From Prostheceraeus crozeri (lineage: Eukaryota > Platyhelminthes > Polycladida > Euryleptidae), in NCBI GenBank assembly GCA_907163375.1, contig CAJQUW010003455.1, positions 248,001 to 312,000 of the forward strand: a stretch of 64,000 bases of DNA. Reading direction: 5' to 3'. A model generated the notes under the pieces. That model did no database searches. It saw only the letters and a program-made list of their open reading frames with translations, and was not told the DNA's origin. The position numbers were made by a program, and so were the translations under genes. Each line of letters starts with the position of its first letter. Within the stretch, counting starts at the first letter, position 1. Below are positions 42,562 through 53,998 of the stretch, piece after piece.

Positions 42562-42985
42562 GGGGAGAGGCAGGTTATTTGATACGCAAGGTTAGTTGAT
42601 ACACCTACCATTTCTCGGAACTGATGATTTGTCCAGACTTAACGATTTCCACGAATAATACATGTCTGTTACTGGTAATAACTATGTTCTTTAAAATTGC
42701 TGAGATGAGTAACTCAAAGAAAAAAATTCAAAAATATGATTTTTGAATTTTTGAGTAAAATTTTGGGAATTGCACATTTTTCACCTAGCAGTGTGCTAAA
42801 TGATTTTGGCGATCGAATTTTTGCATTAACTGATACTTCATAACATGCACTGCAAATAATCATTAATGAGAATTTGCACCATAATTCAACATTTCAGAAA
42901 TCCAAGGGTTATTGGGAACAAACGCTTGCAGGTTAGTTGATACAGTGATGGAGAGGTTAGTTGAGACGCGTATCAACTCTCCAGT
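42562..42985. repeat. Subterminal GGTTAGTTGATAC repeats, left
   Basis: GGTTAKTTGATAC-like words near 42573, 42590, 42932 and 42956 (the last GGTTAGTTGAGAC), with an inverted GTATCAACT near 42969. The right-hand counterparts are at 46892-47125. Confidence 0.85.
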
Positions 42986-44517
42986 CATAAAGCTGATGAA
43001 ATAATTGTGGTATTATGGTGAATGACGCACAATTTTCCTTCGTAAGTTCTTTAGCTTATGAATATCATATCTTCGCAATTCGCACCTCTCCACAATTCTC
43101 AAAAAAGGAAAAAAGTAAGTTCCTGCTTATTCGTGTTTATCTCAGTTAACAACATTGTCATACGAGAAAAACTAACTAAGGTACATTATATATATTGATA
43201 ATATGTGCTTTATTTAAAATCTTTTTCTACATATGAAATGAATCACTGCAACCTTAGCATCATAATATTTGAATTTCACTTGCGCTTCAATTCTAGTTAG
43301 TATAAAGAGATTGGATCATAGCTTTTTATCATTTCGAATCAACAGCTTGAAGAGAAAGGTTTATCTTTCTCTGTCTTGCTTTGAGTTATAGTTTGTCGGA
43401 CAATTTAGCTAAAACGTCGGCCCATGAATGGGTATTTGTTACGTCGCGTCGGAAAGTGTCTTTAAGAATTATTCTCATGAGCTTGCCTCTGGTACTCTAC
43501 GTTTGTGCACTTGAAATAGTGGTTCCTGACAATTTATTGTGATTCTTTAGATAAAATACGCTTTTTATGGCTAGCTAGGCTCTTCTTTATCATTTTTCTT
43601 CGCGTTTTTTATTACATTCTTATTTGATTACTTCCTTACGGAAAGTAATAGTATAAAACTGTCTCCTGGTATTGCAATACTCCGTTGGACCCACAAAAAT
43701 TGCAAGCATTAACATGGTTGACTGTCGGATATCTGTGGCAATTTCAACCTTCACATTTCTTCGCTACACTTTGTGCATAGTCGGATTTCATTGTTGCGTG
43801 CTGTCTTTCATTTTGGCTGCTTGGATGATGCAGTTTGATGAAACTTCTGTTTTTTCAAAATTTTGAAAATTTTCTGACACCTGTGTATGACAGTGCTTCA
43901 ATTAAAAAGAGTTCATTTATAAATTCAAATCCTGTGAACTTGAGAGATTACATCTGTGCTGCCCGATATAGATATTGAATGTAGTTGGAAGTCATCCAGC
44001 TTTCATGATGACCTTTTCAAATGTTCATAGCTCGCGAATTCTCTTTTCATTATTTTTTGCCACTTATGTATACAACTATGTATGCATATATGCTAATAGC
44101 AAAATATACATCCAGCAACAGCGAGTAATCTTTTCAATCATTCGCACTCATGTAATGAAAGAGCAGCGTGTATTATTTTACTGAAGAAGTTGTGGTGTCT
44201 CTGATATGCATATCGTACCGAGTCACACAGTAGTTACTCTATTCTTATAAAAATATCCACTTTTTGATGCTCGATTGATGTTTGAATTGATATTATTTGA
44301 CATATTTTGCATTAGAAATTATCATATTACATACCGTAGTCCTGTTATCCTATTTCCTACTTTTTCCTACTAAGCTTCAAGCTATGATATTACTTTTTTC
44401 GCCAGTTCTTATAAGCAGTTTTGTAATGTTATGTAATGTAATGTTGATGCCTTTATAAATTTTGTGTTTATATATCAGCTAATCACAATTATCATGTTTT
44501 TTTATACTTTCAGAAAG

Positions 44518-46365
44518 ATGCCGCAATTTTACAAGAGAAAAACGTGTAGAGCAACAAGAACTACACCTGATGTATTGCTAAGAGCAGCAGAAGAAGTCTC
44601 GAAGGGGCAATCTATCCGGCAATCGGCAGAAGCATATAGCATCGATAAAATGACTCTACTTCGATTTATCAGGAAACGCAATGCTATCGACCAGTCGCAA
44701 CAGCAATTTACAGGATATGAAGCGGTTGCCAAGGCGCATTACATCATACCGTTAGAGATGGAAAAAGATTTAGCCGATCACGTGAAAAGTCTAGCTGACA
44801 TGTTTTTCGGACTGTCTTTAGAAAAGTGTCGAGAATTGGCTTTTGAATTCGCTTCTAAGAACAATCTCCATGTTTTCCTGGCTGGAAAACAGGAAAGCGG
44901 GGAAGGCCTGGTGGTTGGGCTTCAAGAAGAGGCATGATTTATCTATACGTTCGCCGGAGGCAACGTCTTTAGGTAGGGCGACAGCATTTAATCCACACAC
45001 TGTGGGCGAGTTCTATGACAACCTCGCTCAAGTGATGGATGAAAATCAGTTTAGACCAGAGGATATATATAACATCGATGAGACGGGCTGCACAACCGTT
45101 CAAAAGCCGCGCAGCATTGTCACTCAAAGAGGAAGGAAGCAAGTAGGTGCAGCGACATCCGGTGAACGGGGTGAATTGGTAACAATAGTCTATGCGATCA
45201 ATGCTGCAGGGAACACAGTTCCACCAATGTTCATTTTCCCACGAGTCCACTATCGGGATCACTTTGTTCGAGGAGGACCTGCAGGATGCATTGGTCACGC
45301 CAACAGGTCAGGATGGATAAACGAAGATCTGATTTTAGCATACCTAGACCATCTGATAAGGCACACTCGCTGTTCAAAAGATAGAAAAATACTGCTGATT
45401 TTAGATAATCACGAGTCCCATATTTCTTTGGCGGTCATCAGGAAAGCTTTGGACAATGGGATTGTGATGCTCAAAATTCCACCACACACATCCCATCGCC
45501 TTCAACCTCTGGACAAATCAGTCTTTGGTCCATTTAAAAGTTCCTATAATCGCGCAATGGATCATTGGATGCGGTCAAATGCAGGGAAAACCATGTCCAT
45601 TTACAACATTCCAGAGTTAGTGACGAAAGCTCACGCATTAGCATTCAGTCCTCGCAATATGGTTTCTGGATTTCAATCAACCGGAATTTTCCCTTATGAC
45701 CGGGATATATTCACCGATGCCGATTTTGCTCCGTCTTCGCTGACGGATAGATCAAGTCCTCGTCAGAGTCAGCTAAGTGAGCACAAGTCAGACATGAGTC
45801 AACTAAGCGACTCAGACAGACTTGACAATCCTAATACATCCATTGAGTATGTCGCCCCCTTGAGTATGTTCTTCCCTTGCCGAAAGCGCCTGAAAGAAAG
45901 AGGCCTGCAAGAAAAAGAGGAAGAACCATGATTCTGACTTCTGAAGATGTTTTAAATCAGTTGAGCATTCCTGAGAAGAAAAAGAAGCAGAAAAGGACAG
46001 ATGGTCGAGATGAAGTAAGATCCGAAAATGAGCACGAGCATGAGACGGATGGAGATCATGTCGAACCAATTGGAGGTGACGAAGGGATTAAAGAAGGAGA
46101 CTTCGTCATCGTGGGATTGTCGGGAAGACAGAGGAGTCAAAATTTCATCGCAAGTGTCGATGAAGCAAATGACGAGTTGTTTGAAGGAGTTTACTTGAAG
46201 ACTTACTTTCAGAGCAACCTGTATTTTCCCAATGATCGGGACAAAGCTTATTTCAAAGCATGTGATGTCATCTGTAAGCTTCCGCCTCCAACCGCTGTAG
46301 GTGGATCGGCGAGTCGTACGCACTACCTTAAGTTTGACTTTGACTTAACAATTTTTGGATTATAG
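44518..46365 (+). pseudogene. pogo/Tigger transposase 1 (DDE_1), two frameshifts
   Basis: ATG at 44518, just after a TTTCAG that could be a splice acceptor, opens MPQFYKRKTCRATRTTPDVL, a basic start leading to a pipsqueak/CENP-B helix-turn-helix (IRQSAEAYSIDKMTLLRFI). A frameshift near 44880 leads to WLENRKAGKAWWLGFKKRHD and the DDE core: Asp in YNIDETGCTT, Asp in LLILDNHESH and Asp in HRLQPLDKSVFGPFK, 35 residues after the second. A second frameshift near 45875 leads to a basic, acidic-patched tail (RKRPARKRGRTMILT) ending at 46365. Full length with intact catalytic residues but two frame breaks; assembly error is an alternative. Confidence 0.88.
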
Positions 46366-46884
46366 GCCTATTAAAAGATCTTCCTTCGTTTGTTTTTTAA
46401 AGTTTCTCCATTCATATATGTATAAAAAGTTTCTCTTATTGATGTTTTTTATCACAATAGATTGTTATGAACATGCATGAATCATTCATATTGCTTTTAT
46501 TTTCAGAGTAGATAGGGCTATGTAGCCTATATCCGATTGTAGTTAATTTTTTGTAGCAAATTTAATTGAACGAAATCAACAAAAGTGGGCCGGCTAATAC
46601 GAAAAAATCATATGAAGCATGAAGTAGAATGACTTATTTTAGCATCATAGAAGCTATGTGGATTGAAAGCATATCTAAAAAACTAAATTACGATTGTGAC
46701 ATTTTTACCGTCTATAAAGCCAACAAAGCTATCATTATAGGCATTGCTAAAACATGCCAGTAGGCCTGCCAGTATTGATTTCAACATTGCTGTATAGGAA
46801 CTTACATCAGCATAAAAATGCTATGTGTGTAGGATCGGATATTTGTTTACACATTGAAAGCAGCATACAAAATCCCAAGGATTT

Positions 46885-47136
46885 CAGTGAGTGTATCAAC
46901 CAACCTCACACGGTGTATCAACTAACCCACCCTACAAGGTTAGTTGATACATTCCGTTCATTTTGATTAAATTGATATATCCATAAATTTTTCGACAAAT
47001 AGTGGCAAATTAATGACTACATACATGAACAGTACCCATTTATGTTATATCCAACACTAAAACCTACAGAAAAATGCAGAAATTTTCTGCTGGACGAAAA
47101 TTAACGAAAAGTGTATCAACTAACCTGCCTCTCCCC
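46885..47136. repeat. Subterminal GTATCAACTAACC repeats, right
   Basis: GTGTATCAACYAACC near 46892, 46914 and 47111, plus one direct GGTTAGTTGATAC near 46938. They mirror the left subterminal set. Confidence 0.85.
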
Positions 47137-47138
47137 TA

Positions 47139-47737
47139 TCCTTCATCTGTTACATAATTGTGCAGAAAAAGCACGATCTCACTATAATGAAATAGATAAC
47201 GTGATAGCAAGAATGAAGGCATTAACTGTAAAAAAACAAGCAACGAAAACAGATGTTCAGTGATACTGATATTGAAAGTCCTCCAGAACCAGCAGTAACA
47301 CGATGGGGAAGCTGGTTGGAGGCAGCATTCTATTATAGCAAAAACTTTCCAAAAGTAATGGTAGTCTGGAAGTGGTATTTTAGTTGAACGCGCAAAGAGC
47401 GCCTTAAATTCGCTTACGATCGGGAATCAGTTACTTGAAGTGAAACGCGATTATGAATCTTTGCTAGTTCATATTAACAAGTACGAGAAAAGTAACGTTA
47501 CTATAAAAGAATGTTTCAATGAACTGAACAATTTAGAGTTCGGGGATGATTCAGCAAAAATTCTCTCCTATTTGAAAGTGCGAATTGATCGAAACTCAGA
47601 TCTGAATGCTATCATGACTCAGGAACGTCCCGATATTTCTCCTTCTTTGTATGTGTTGCTTCAGCGTTGTCAGCCCACTTCCAAATCAGTGGAAAGAAGT
47701 TTCTCTTTATTGAAAAAACTTCTTGCTGACGATCGAC
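47139..47737 (+). pseudogene. CGGBP1-like hAT transposase, C-terminal part
   Basis: Continues directly after pogo-1: LLHNCAEKARSHYNEIDNVI, then AVTRWGSWLEAAFYYSKNFP (a typical hAT TRWGTWL block), stops near 47262 and 47385, and finally QRCQPTSKSVERSFSLLKKL, the C-terminal dimerisation motif. The frame runs to LLADDR at 47737, where CLLC-2 interrupts it. The last 20 codons follow at 54488. Confidence 0.82.
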
Positions 47738-47931
47738 CACGGTGTGCCTGAATCCACTTTTGGTCGAAAGAATTAGAACTCAATAATTTTGCTGCATGGA
47801 TGAGATTAGGCTTGTAGAAGTTGATTATAACAAAAATTTAAAAAATCGATCGACGTCTTTATGAATAATTTGATTTTTTCGTTTTTTAACTTTTTTTCTA
47901 TTAATGAATAATAATAATTGTTCTAATAATT

Positions 47932-50900
47932 CAGGGAATTATAGATTATATCTTTTGTTACGGGAAGAACAACAACGTCGCACTACTGACATAATGAGGG
48001 TTACTTTCATTAGTAGTTTAGAACACTACCACTCATGTTACCTAAGTCAAGATACTAAATCGCTATGTACAACTATTAATTGCATATCATAACTCATGTA
48101 TATACGCATATCCCCATCTTTATATACTATATAAATAATGAAAGCAATGAAGAATATGACAAGAAAATTTATTACAGTTTGCAGCATTTCTCTACAGTTT
48201 CCTGTCTTTTTTACATAATTTTACAATATTTACAAAAATTCGTGTTAAAACATTCATCCAACAAATAAGAAAATATTGCAAGAACTATTTTCAGAAAATG
48301 AAGGAATATTTACATGGTTTGACAACCATTGTGTACATCAAAAATCACTCTGAAGTTTCCTGCATTTTTTTCTAATACTTGCCGACTCATCTTTTGTGTT
48401 CACTCGTTTTAGTTCATTCTTTGACAAACAATTGTACATTCGTGTGAGAATATGGTCAACAGCAATATGATTTGATTTACATCTGGTCAATATATTACAG
48501 AATTTACGCATCATAACATCAGATGTTGCTTTCACAAACAGAGAGCGATGATTTTGCTCTGAAAGAAAACGTGATTTCGAAACATCATTGTCAAAAATGA
48601 CAGCGTAAGAGAGGTAGCCGATCGCGCTTATAAGAAAACACAAATCTGAGGGCTCAGCCAAACCACCTCGATTGGCCATTTCAAAAAGCTGGCTACTACC
48701 CAACGGAATCGTAAACGGTGGACACTCGTCAACAGAATCATTTGCAATAAGCAGAATTTTACATTCCGAACATTTGAATTGGCGTGCAACACTTCTACCG
48801 ATGTAACCAGCAACATAGTAAATAATATTTACATCATTTTCTAATAAATTGTCCAAATCCAACAATTCTGGTGACAAAAAATCCACCAACCACTTGGACT
48901 CACATAAAGCGTCTGGTTTAACAATCAGAAAGGAATCATCATGCATAACAGTGGAAATAAGTTTCTGCTGAATTTGACCAAGTACACGAATTTTCTTTTC
49001 TGATTCAAGCAATTGTTTTATTGACATAAAAAAGTTGCCCCCGTTCATTTGACGGTAACAACCGAATCGGGCTTCAATAGGATCAGAACAGAATTTTCCA
49101 AGAAGTACATATGAAAAACCATGCATTTTTATTAAATAATCTGCTAGCATAGGTAGAGCTTTCATAGTTTGAATACAAGCTAAAAATGTTTCATCTGTGA
49201 GACCTGGCCGTCTAGACTTCTTCCAGTCTTCAAAAAGATTTGTGACACGTCTCAAATACAAAACATGAGAATCTGACAGATTTCGAAAAGGTTCACACAT
49301 AGGATCACGTTTGTGAAATCCTTTGGAAGGATTTTTTAGTGAAACAATTTTCCAAACGTTAACAATTATCTGTACATATGCAGCTGTCTGCCTCCAACCA
49401 GTTTCATCATAAAATCTAAGAGCATTCACATTTGATTCATGGAAAATTGACAGCGCATGTTGAGGAGAGGTTCGAGAAATATTAACCGGATTTAGCGAGC
49501 CTTTCTTCAATGCATGTGCTATCTTCAAAGGCAAGTTCTCCTCCTTCGAATACAGTTTCTTTACATGTAAAAATGAGGCATTACAAACACCGTCAACATT
49601 CAAAATGTCTCTATGTCCGTCAGGAAGTGTCATTTTTGTTTTATTCACAAAATTATTGAATATGATCTTCAAGTTGTGAGTGAAATCAAATAAAATAAAC
49701 AGTTTTGCCTCTGCTCGAATAGGATGGTTAATGAAAGGAAATATTTGATTACCACCACAAAGTCGCTTGAAAAAAGAGCGGTTAATCACATGATTGTCAG
49801 TTGAAACAGCAACAATATGAAAAAGTGAATCAATTTGACGAATGACACTCATAAACTCATTGTACAAAATATCGGAATTAAGTCGAAACACAGGAATTAA
49901 ACACACGACATCCTTATATTTTGAACAAGACGACTGAATCATAAAAGTTAAAACGGTCTTGGCGGGTATGCCATCCGATGTATAACCTACAAATTGTCCC
50001 TTACTGAGTTTTACACGCTGAGCAGTATAGACTTCGTCGATCATCAATGTAACAATTTTTTCTCTGTCATCCAAAAAACTTGATCTCCTTTGCAGATACT
50101 CGAGATCAATCGAACAGGTTTCAACTGCAGATCCTCTAGACAATGAACGCAGCGTAGTCATAGAGGGCAGAATGAAAATATCTCTTAATTTATTATACAA
50201 AGATGCACTTGTAATTTGCCACAAAAAAGAAAGTGCCAACGTCTTACATGAATATTTTCTAGCATTCTTTGGTACTTGACAAAGTCGTAGCTGCTCAATA
50301 ACAAAATATACTAGGTGGTACATTTCAAATTCGGGGTCATCTGATTGACTTTCACAATCTAAAAATGTTTCAAGAAAAGAAGCAGCGAGTTCTAGATACT
50401 GAGAGCTACTGTTGTTATCTAAATGTTTTTCTGACAAATTCTTCGTATAGGCAATAACGTTACAAAGTTGAGAAATAGTTTTTACTTTATCTCCACTGAA
50501 GATGTGGCGAAAGTTGGAATTCGCTAACTTTGATGACAGCACGAATACTCGCACGCTCATGCTTTCGTCGACGATCACCGTAGCTTTGTGAACAGGAGCC
50601 ATAAGTTCGATGTTAGAAACACTGACGTACATAAAAATCAAACACGACTGATGATCTACCTTCACAATATTGGTGGGGAGAGGGTGACTTGAAGAATCAC
50701 TTAGTTTCGAACGCAGAGCATCGAGAGAATCAAACGAATCTTCCTCAATAGATTCTCTGATCAAATTCTCAATTCTATTGTTCTCAAAGGACCGTCGGGA
50801 ATCAGCAGTCGCATTTGAAGATCGGGGAACAGTTGGAGATTTGGTGAAATATTTAGGACACTCTGGGAACACTGAAGGAATTGCCGTTGATTTCAATCGT

Positions 50901-51474
50901 TTCTTTAGAAGAATTTGCGATGATCTACTCTCCCGTCTACTTTCACGTAAGTCCGTCGACGTTGTTTCGAAGTCGTGGTCGTTGAAGTGTTTCTCACACA
51001 CTCTGTGATTCTCATTAGGAGTAAAATCCTTTCGTGGGATAGCAGACATCCATCTTGAATGTAGAGCAGGGTCTGTTGGAAACTGAAACATTGAGCATTT
51101 CTCAATGACCTCATTTTTCCTGGGCTTATAGCCACTGCGACAATTAGGAACGCAGCACGAAAACACCATCGGTTGAACGTTGTCTTTAAAATATATGTTA
51201 CACGGTAATGCACGTTATGGCGAGCGAAGTTCAGAATCGGACAGTCTGATAGTCAGCAAGACGAAGCAATGTCCCAGCTAACACATTTACACATAGGTAA
51301 TGAAAGGTGTGAGTCACGTTATCGCATGCATTGGAACTTGGAAGGGACAGCTTCTCGCTGTATCTTTGTCATGTAAGCAGTCACTGCAGCGCGAGATGTT
51401 AACCCTCTCCCTGTCAAGGCAGATTTCGCAACATCGTGCGTTGTTCTTCCCGATACACTATCTATAATTCCCTG
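47932..51474 (-). mobile_element. Complete P element inside the CLLC-2 terminal repeat
   Basis: TAATAATT on both sides (47924-47931 and 51475-51482) is the 8-bp target duplication. Inverted ends start CAGGGAATTATAGAT, with an inner shared CGGGAAGAACAAC. It contains one uninterrupted THAP/P-transposase gene on the minus strand, and the exact duplication means it is young. Confidence 0.95.
48338..51169 (-). CDS. P-element transposase with THAP domain (THAP9-like), intact
   Basis: ATG at 51169, 943 aa, no stop or frameshift. N-terminal THAP zinc finger: CCVPNC, MFQFPTDPALHSRWMSAI, HRVCEKHF, closing AIPSVFPE, the C2CH signature with its AVPxIF-type end. A low-complexity Ser-rich linker follows, then LSFLWQITSASLYNKLRDIF and the RNase-H core: Asp in VTLMIDEVYTA, Asp in VAVSTDNHVINRSFFKRL, the FDFTHNLKIIFNNF block, and Glu in SDPIEARFGCYRQMNGG. 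A C-terminal CSECK pair follows YVAGYIGRSVARQF. The order matches P elements and THAP9. It binds and cuts its own 15-bp-plus ends. The exact duplication and intact gene suggest recent mobility. Confidence 0.95.
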   Translation of the reverse strand: MVFSCCVPNCRSGYKPRKNEVIEKCSMFQFPTDPALHSRWMSAIPRKDFTPNENHRVCEKHFNDHDFETTSTDLRESRRESRSSQILLKKRLKSTAIPSVFPECPKYFTKSPTVPRSSNATADSRRSFENNRIENLIRESIEEDSFDSLDALRSKLSDSSSHPLPTNIVKVDHQSCLIFMYVSVSNIELMAPVHKATVIVDESMSVRVFVLSSKLANSNFRHIFSGDKVKTISQLCNVIAYTKNLSEKHLDNNSSSQYLELAASFLETFLDCESQSDDPEFEMYHLVYFVIEQLRLCQVPKNARKYSCKTLALSFLWQITSASLYNKLRDIFILPSMTTLRSLSRGSAVETCSIDLEYLQRRSSFLDDREKIVTLMIDEVYTAQRVKLSKGQFVGYTSDGIPAKTVLTFMIQSSCSKYKDVVCLIPVFRLNSDILYNEFMSVIRQIDSLFHIVAVSTDNHVINRSFFKRLCGGNQIFPFINHPIRAEAKLFILFDFTHNLKIIFNNFVNKTKMTLPDGHRDILNVDGVCNASFLHVKKLYSKEENLPLKIAHALKKGSLNPVNISRTSPQHALSIFHESNVNALRFYDETGWRQTAAYVQIIVNVWKIVSLKNPSKGFHKRDPMCEPFRNLSDSHVLYLRRVTNLFEDWKKSRRPGLTDETFLACIQTMKALPMLADYLIKMHGFSYVLLGKFCSDPIEARFGCYRQMNGGNFFMSIKQLLESEKKIRVLGQIQQKLISTVMHDDSFLIVKPDALCESKWLVDFLSPELLDLDNLLENDVNIIYYVAGYIGRSVARQFKCSECKILLIANDSVDECPPFTIPLGSSQLFEMANRGGLAEPSDLCFLISAIGYLSYAVIFDNDVSKSRFLSEQNHRSLFVKATSDVMMRKFCNILTRCKSNHIAVDHILTRMYNCLSKNELKRVNTKDESASIRKKCRKLQSDF

Positions 51475-52006
51475 TAATAATTGATCGAAGGAATTAGAAC
51501 TCAAAATATTTTTGCTGCAAGGATGAGAGTAGGCTTGTAGAAGTTGATTATAACAAAAATTAACAAAATCGATCGACGTCTTTATGAATAATTTGATTTT
51601 TTCGTTTTTTTACCTTTTTTCTATTAATGAATAATAATAATTGTTCTAATAATTGGTCGAAGGAATTAGAACTCAAAATATTTTTGCTGCAAGGATGAGA
51701 GTAGGCTTGTAGAAGTTGATTAAAGCAAAAATTAAAAAAATCGATCGACGTCTTTATGAATAATTTGATTTTAGTACTTATTATATAGCTAATTGGATTA
51801 ATTTTATACTACTTTTTAATAATGTAAGTAATAAAACAATCAAGTACTTATTATGTAGCTAATTGGATTAATTTTATCCAATTAAAATTATTGGTGACGT
51901 CAATTGATTGCGTCAATTGTCATGCTGTTGATAGCGTTTGCTCGCGGTCTCATGTCATTACTTCAGTGACATTCGTTCAGTGCCGTGCTTCACATTGCAG
52001 TTCAAT

Positions 52007-53998
52007 ATGCCGAACAGTACGAGAAATCACGACGAATGCAGGAAAGCTGTGTGTCTGCTGTGTTTCAGCAAAACGAAAGTGATGAGAAACATTTCTTCAC
52101 AAGCTCAAAATATCATTGAAGAGCACATCCTCTATGGCTTCGACGAAGACGATGTCAGGCTACCGACAGTGTTATGTAGCAACTGCTACACCATTGTGTA
52201 CGAATATGGCAAACAAAATTTCACGCGCACAGTTACCCTCTTCGATCACTCCTCATTGACCGATCTTCCTCAAACACCGTCTGCAATTGCAAAGTGTGTG
52301 AACACGCCGCTCTCGGTGTCCTCCGTCGTTCTCGTGGCTAGAAAACCTGGACCCAAAACATCCTCCGTTCATAACCCCTCGAAATCCGGTAAGACTGAAG
52401 CGATGAAAATTTGTTCGCACTGTTTTCTGGTTCTTGGGCGTGGAAAGCCGCATACATGTCCAGCAAACAAAAGGCACGTTAATTTATTAAACATCGCATC
52501 TTCCTCAGAGACTAAAGAAAAACTTGTTTCGTCGGTAGTGCTGGAGAAAAAGAGACCAGGCTCAGTAGATACATTTTCTTTTGCTTCGCCTAATGGTAGA
52601 TGTGTAAATTTATCCACGTCTCCATCATCTTCGTGTCTACCAATCAGTTCTCATGATATGCACAGAATTCAAACAGAGATGAATTTGAGTACGAACCGAA
52701 CTCATACGTTGAGTAAACATCTTAGATCGGCTATTGGACAGAGATCTGCAGTAGAAGTAAATTTAAAAGAGAAATTGAAAGAAATGAATCACCGATTAGA
52801 TGGACATTTCGTTGTTGAAGACCACTCATTCGTAACAACCAGTTCTAATGCGACGCTTAGCAATAGCTTCGGAAGTGTTGTCTTTTGTCGTTCACTTGAA
52901 GATCTCAAACAGTGCATTGTCGAACAAAGAAATTATGACTCAAGCCAAATACGCTCAACCATTGGTATTGATGGTGGAGGAGAATTTTTGAAAGTTTGCC
53001 TTACTGTGCAATCATCATTTTTTAACACCGAAAATCGTGTCGCAGCCGGTGTACATCACTTCAAAGATTCTGGTGTCAAAAAAACTTTCATTTTGGCCAT
53101 TGTCAAGGATATTCCCGAGAATTATAGAAACATACTTACGCTATGGAATATTCTCAAGCTTACAAATGATCCAGAAGCCTTGACCCCGTACACGTGCTCC
53201 ATGGACATTAAGCTAGCAAATATTATGCTGGGACTCATGTCGCACTCTTCCTCACACCCTTGCAGCTGGTGCGATGTCCCAAAAAGCTGTTTGGGAAAGA
53301 AAGGTCGACCTCGCACCCTCGGAACCATCCGAGCTCAATACTGGTCCTTTGTTGACTCAGGTAAAGATTTATCTCAAGCAAAGGAATTCGGCAACACAAT
53401 CCATCCTCCTTTCTTTAAAAATGCCGATGATACCTTGATACTGGATATAATTCCACCGCCAGAACTGCATCTACTTCTGGGTTCAGTCAACACTCTATAC
53501 AAACATCTGACGAACGTCTGGCCCAATAGTCATTTATGGACGGATGCTGTTCATGTTACTCGTGAGGCTATACACGGCGGTTCCTTCAATGGCAACTCAT
53601 GCCGAAAGTTGTTACAGAGCATTGATGTCTTGGAGGAAATCTCTCCAGCTGACTGCAAAAACTTTATTCTGGCATTTCGCGCACTCAATGATGTCATTCA
53701 TTCATGTTTTTCTAAAGACTTGGACCACAAATACGTTCAAAAAATTGAAATTTTCAGGAGGGCGTATGACAACCTTCACATTCCGGTTACGCCCAAAATT
53801 CACGCGATATATTTTCACGTGGAAGAATTTTGCCGCCGTCAGCAGACAGGATTGGGCTGTTGGTCCGAACAGTCTTTTGAAAGCGTGCATTGCGACTTCA
53901 AAAGCACTTGGATGAAATATAAAGTTCCGGACAATCACAGAGCCTTCAGTCAGCAGCTTTTAAGAGCAGTGTGTGAGTATAATTCACGACATCTGTAA
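52007..53998 (+). CDS. CLLC-2 transposase-like zinc-knuckle protein, intact (663 aa)
   Basis: ATG at 52007 is chosen because CLLC-1 starts at the same point of the alignment; the upstream frame has no ATG. Layout: a four-Cys module (VCLLC, LCSNC), a second Cys/His knuckle (ICSHC, KPHTC), MNLSTNRTHTLSKHLRSAIG at about 220, IGIDGGGEFLKVCLTV at about 330, SMDIKLANIMLGLMSHSS, HPCSWCDV, DIIPPPELHLLLG, IHGGSFNGNSCRKLL and a C-terminus with GCWSEQSFESVHCDF. The Asp in IGIDGGG, Asp in SMDIK and Glu in SEQSFE are candidate acidic triad residues (inference). I recall similar uncharacterised proteins in many invertebrates but cannot name the superfamily. Position between perfect inverted ends makes it the likely transposase. 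Confidence 0.75.
   Translation: MPNSTRNHDECRKAVCLLCFSKTKVMRNISSQAQNIIEEHILYGFDEDDVRLPTVLCSNCYTIVYEYGKQNFTRTVTLFDHSSLTDLPQTPSAIAKCVNTPLSVSSVVLVARKPGPKTSSVHNPSKSGKTEAMKICSHCFLVLGRGKPHTCPANKRHVNLLNIASSSETKEKLVSSVVLEKKRPGSVDTFSFASPNGRCVNLSTSPSSSCLPISSHDMHRIQTEMNLSTNRTHTLSKHLRSAIGQRSAVEVNLKEKLKEMNHRLDGHFVVEDHSFVTTSSNATLSNSFGSVVFCRSLEDLKQCIVEQRNYDSSQIRSTIGIDGGGEFLKVCLTVQSSFFNTENRVAAGVHHFKDSGVKKTFILAIVKDIPENYRNILTLWNILKLTNDPEALTPYTCSMDIKLANIMLGLMSHSSSHPCSWCDVPKSCLGKKGRPRTLGTIRAQYWSFVDSGKDLSQAKEFGNTIHPPFFKNADDTLILDIIPPPELHLLLGSVNTLYKHLTNVWPNSHLWTDAVHVTREAIHGGSFNGNSCRKLLQSIDVLEEISPADCKNFILAFRALNDVIHSCFSKDLDHKYVQKIEIFRRAYDNLHIPVTPKIHAIYFHVEEFCRRQQTGLGCWSEQSFESVHCDFKSTWMKYKVPDNHRAFSQQLLRAVCEYNSRHL

Larger units (their letters stand above)
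42562..47136 (+). mobile_element. pogo/Tigger-like element 1 (4.6 kb)
   Basis: TA borders at 42560-42561 and 47137-47138. Inverted ends GGGGAGAGGCAGGTTA. Subterminal motifs are listed separately. About 1.9 kb of non-coding sequence precedes the transposase gene at 44518-46365; nothing else recognisable lies at 43000-44500. It is inserted in the CGGBP1-like hAT gene. Confidence 0.9.
47762..51776. repeat. Left terminal repeat of CLLC-2: three tandem ~170-bp units
   Basis: Unit 1 at 47762-47931, unit 2 at 51483-51654, unit 3 (partial) at 51655-51776; the gap between 1 and 2 is the P element. Each starts GRTCGAARGAATTAGAACTC and ends TTGTTCTAATAATT. The right side (54168-54463) has one partial and one full inverted unit. 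Confidence 0.92.

Noticed and set aside
43672-43866. Short hydrophobic frame inside pogo-1
   Set aside because: No homology recognised and no context; likely chance in AT-rich DNA.
48338-51169. Domesticated THAP9-like host gene instead of a transposon
   Set aside because: Inverted ends and an exact 8-bp duplication show that it is a recently mobile element.
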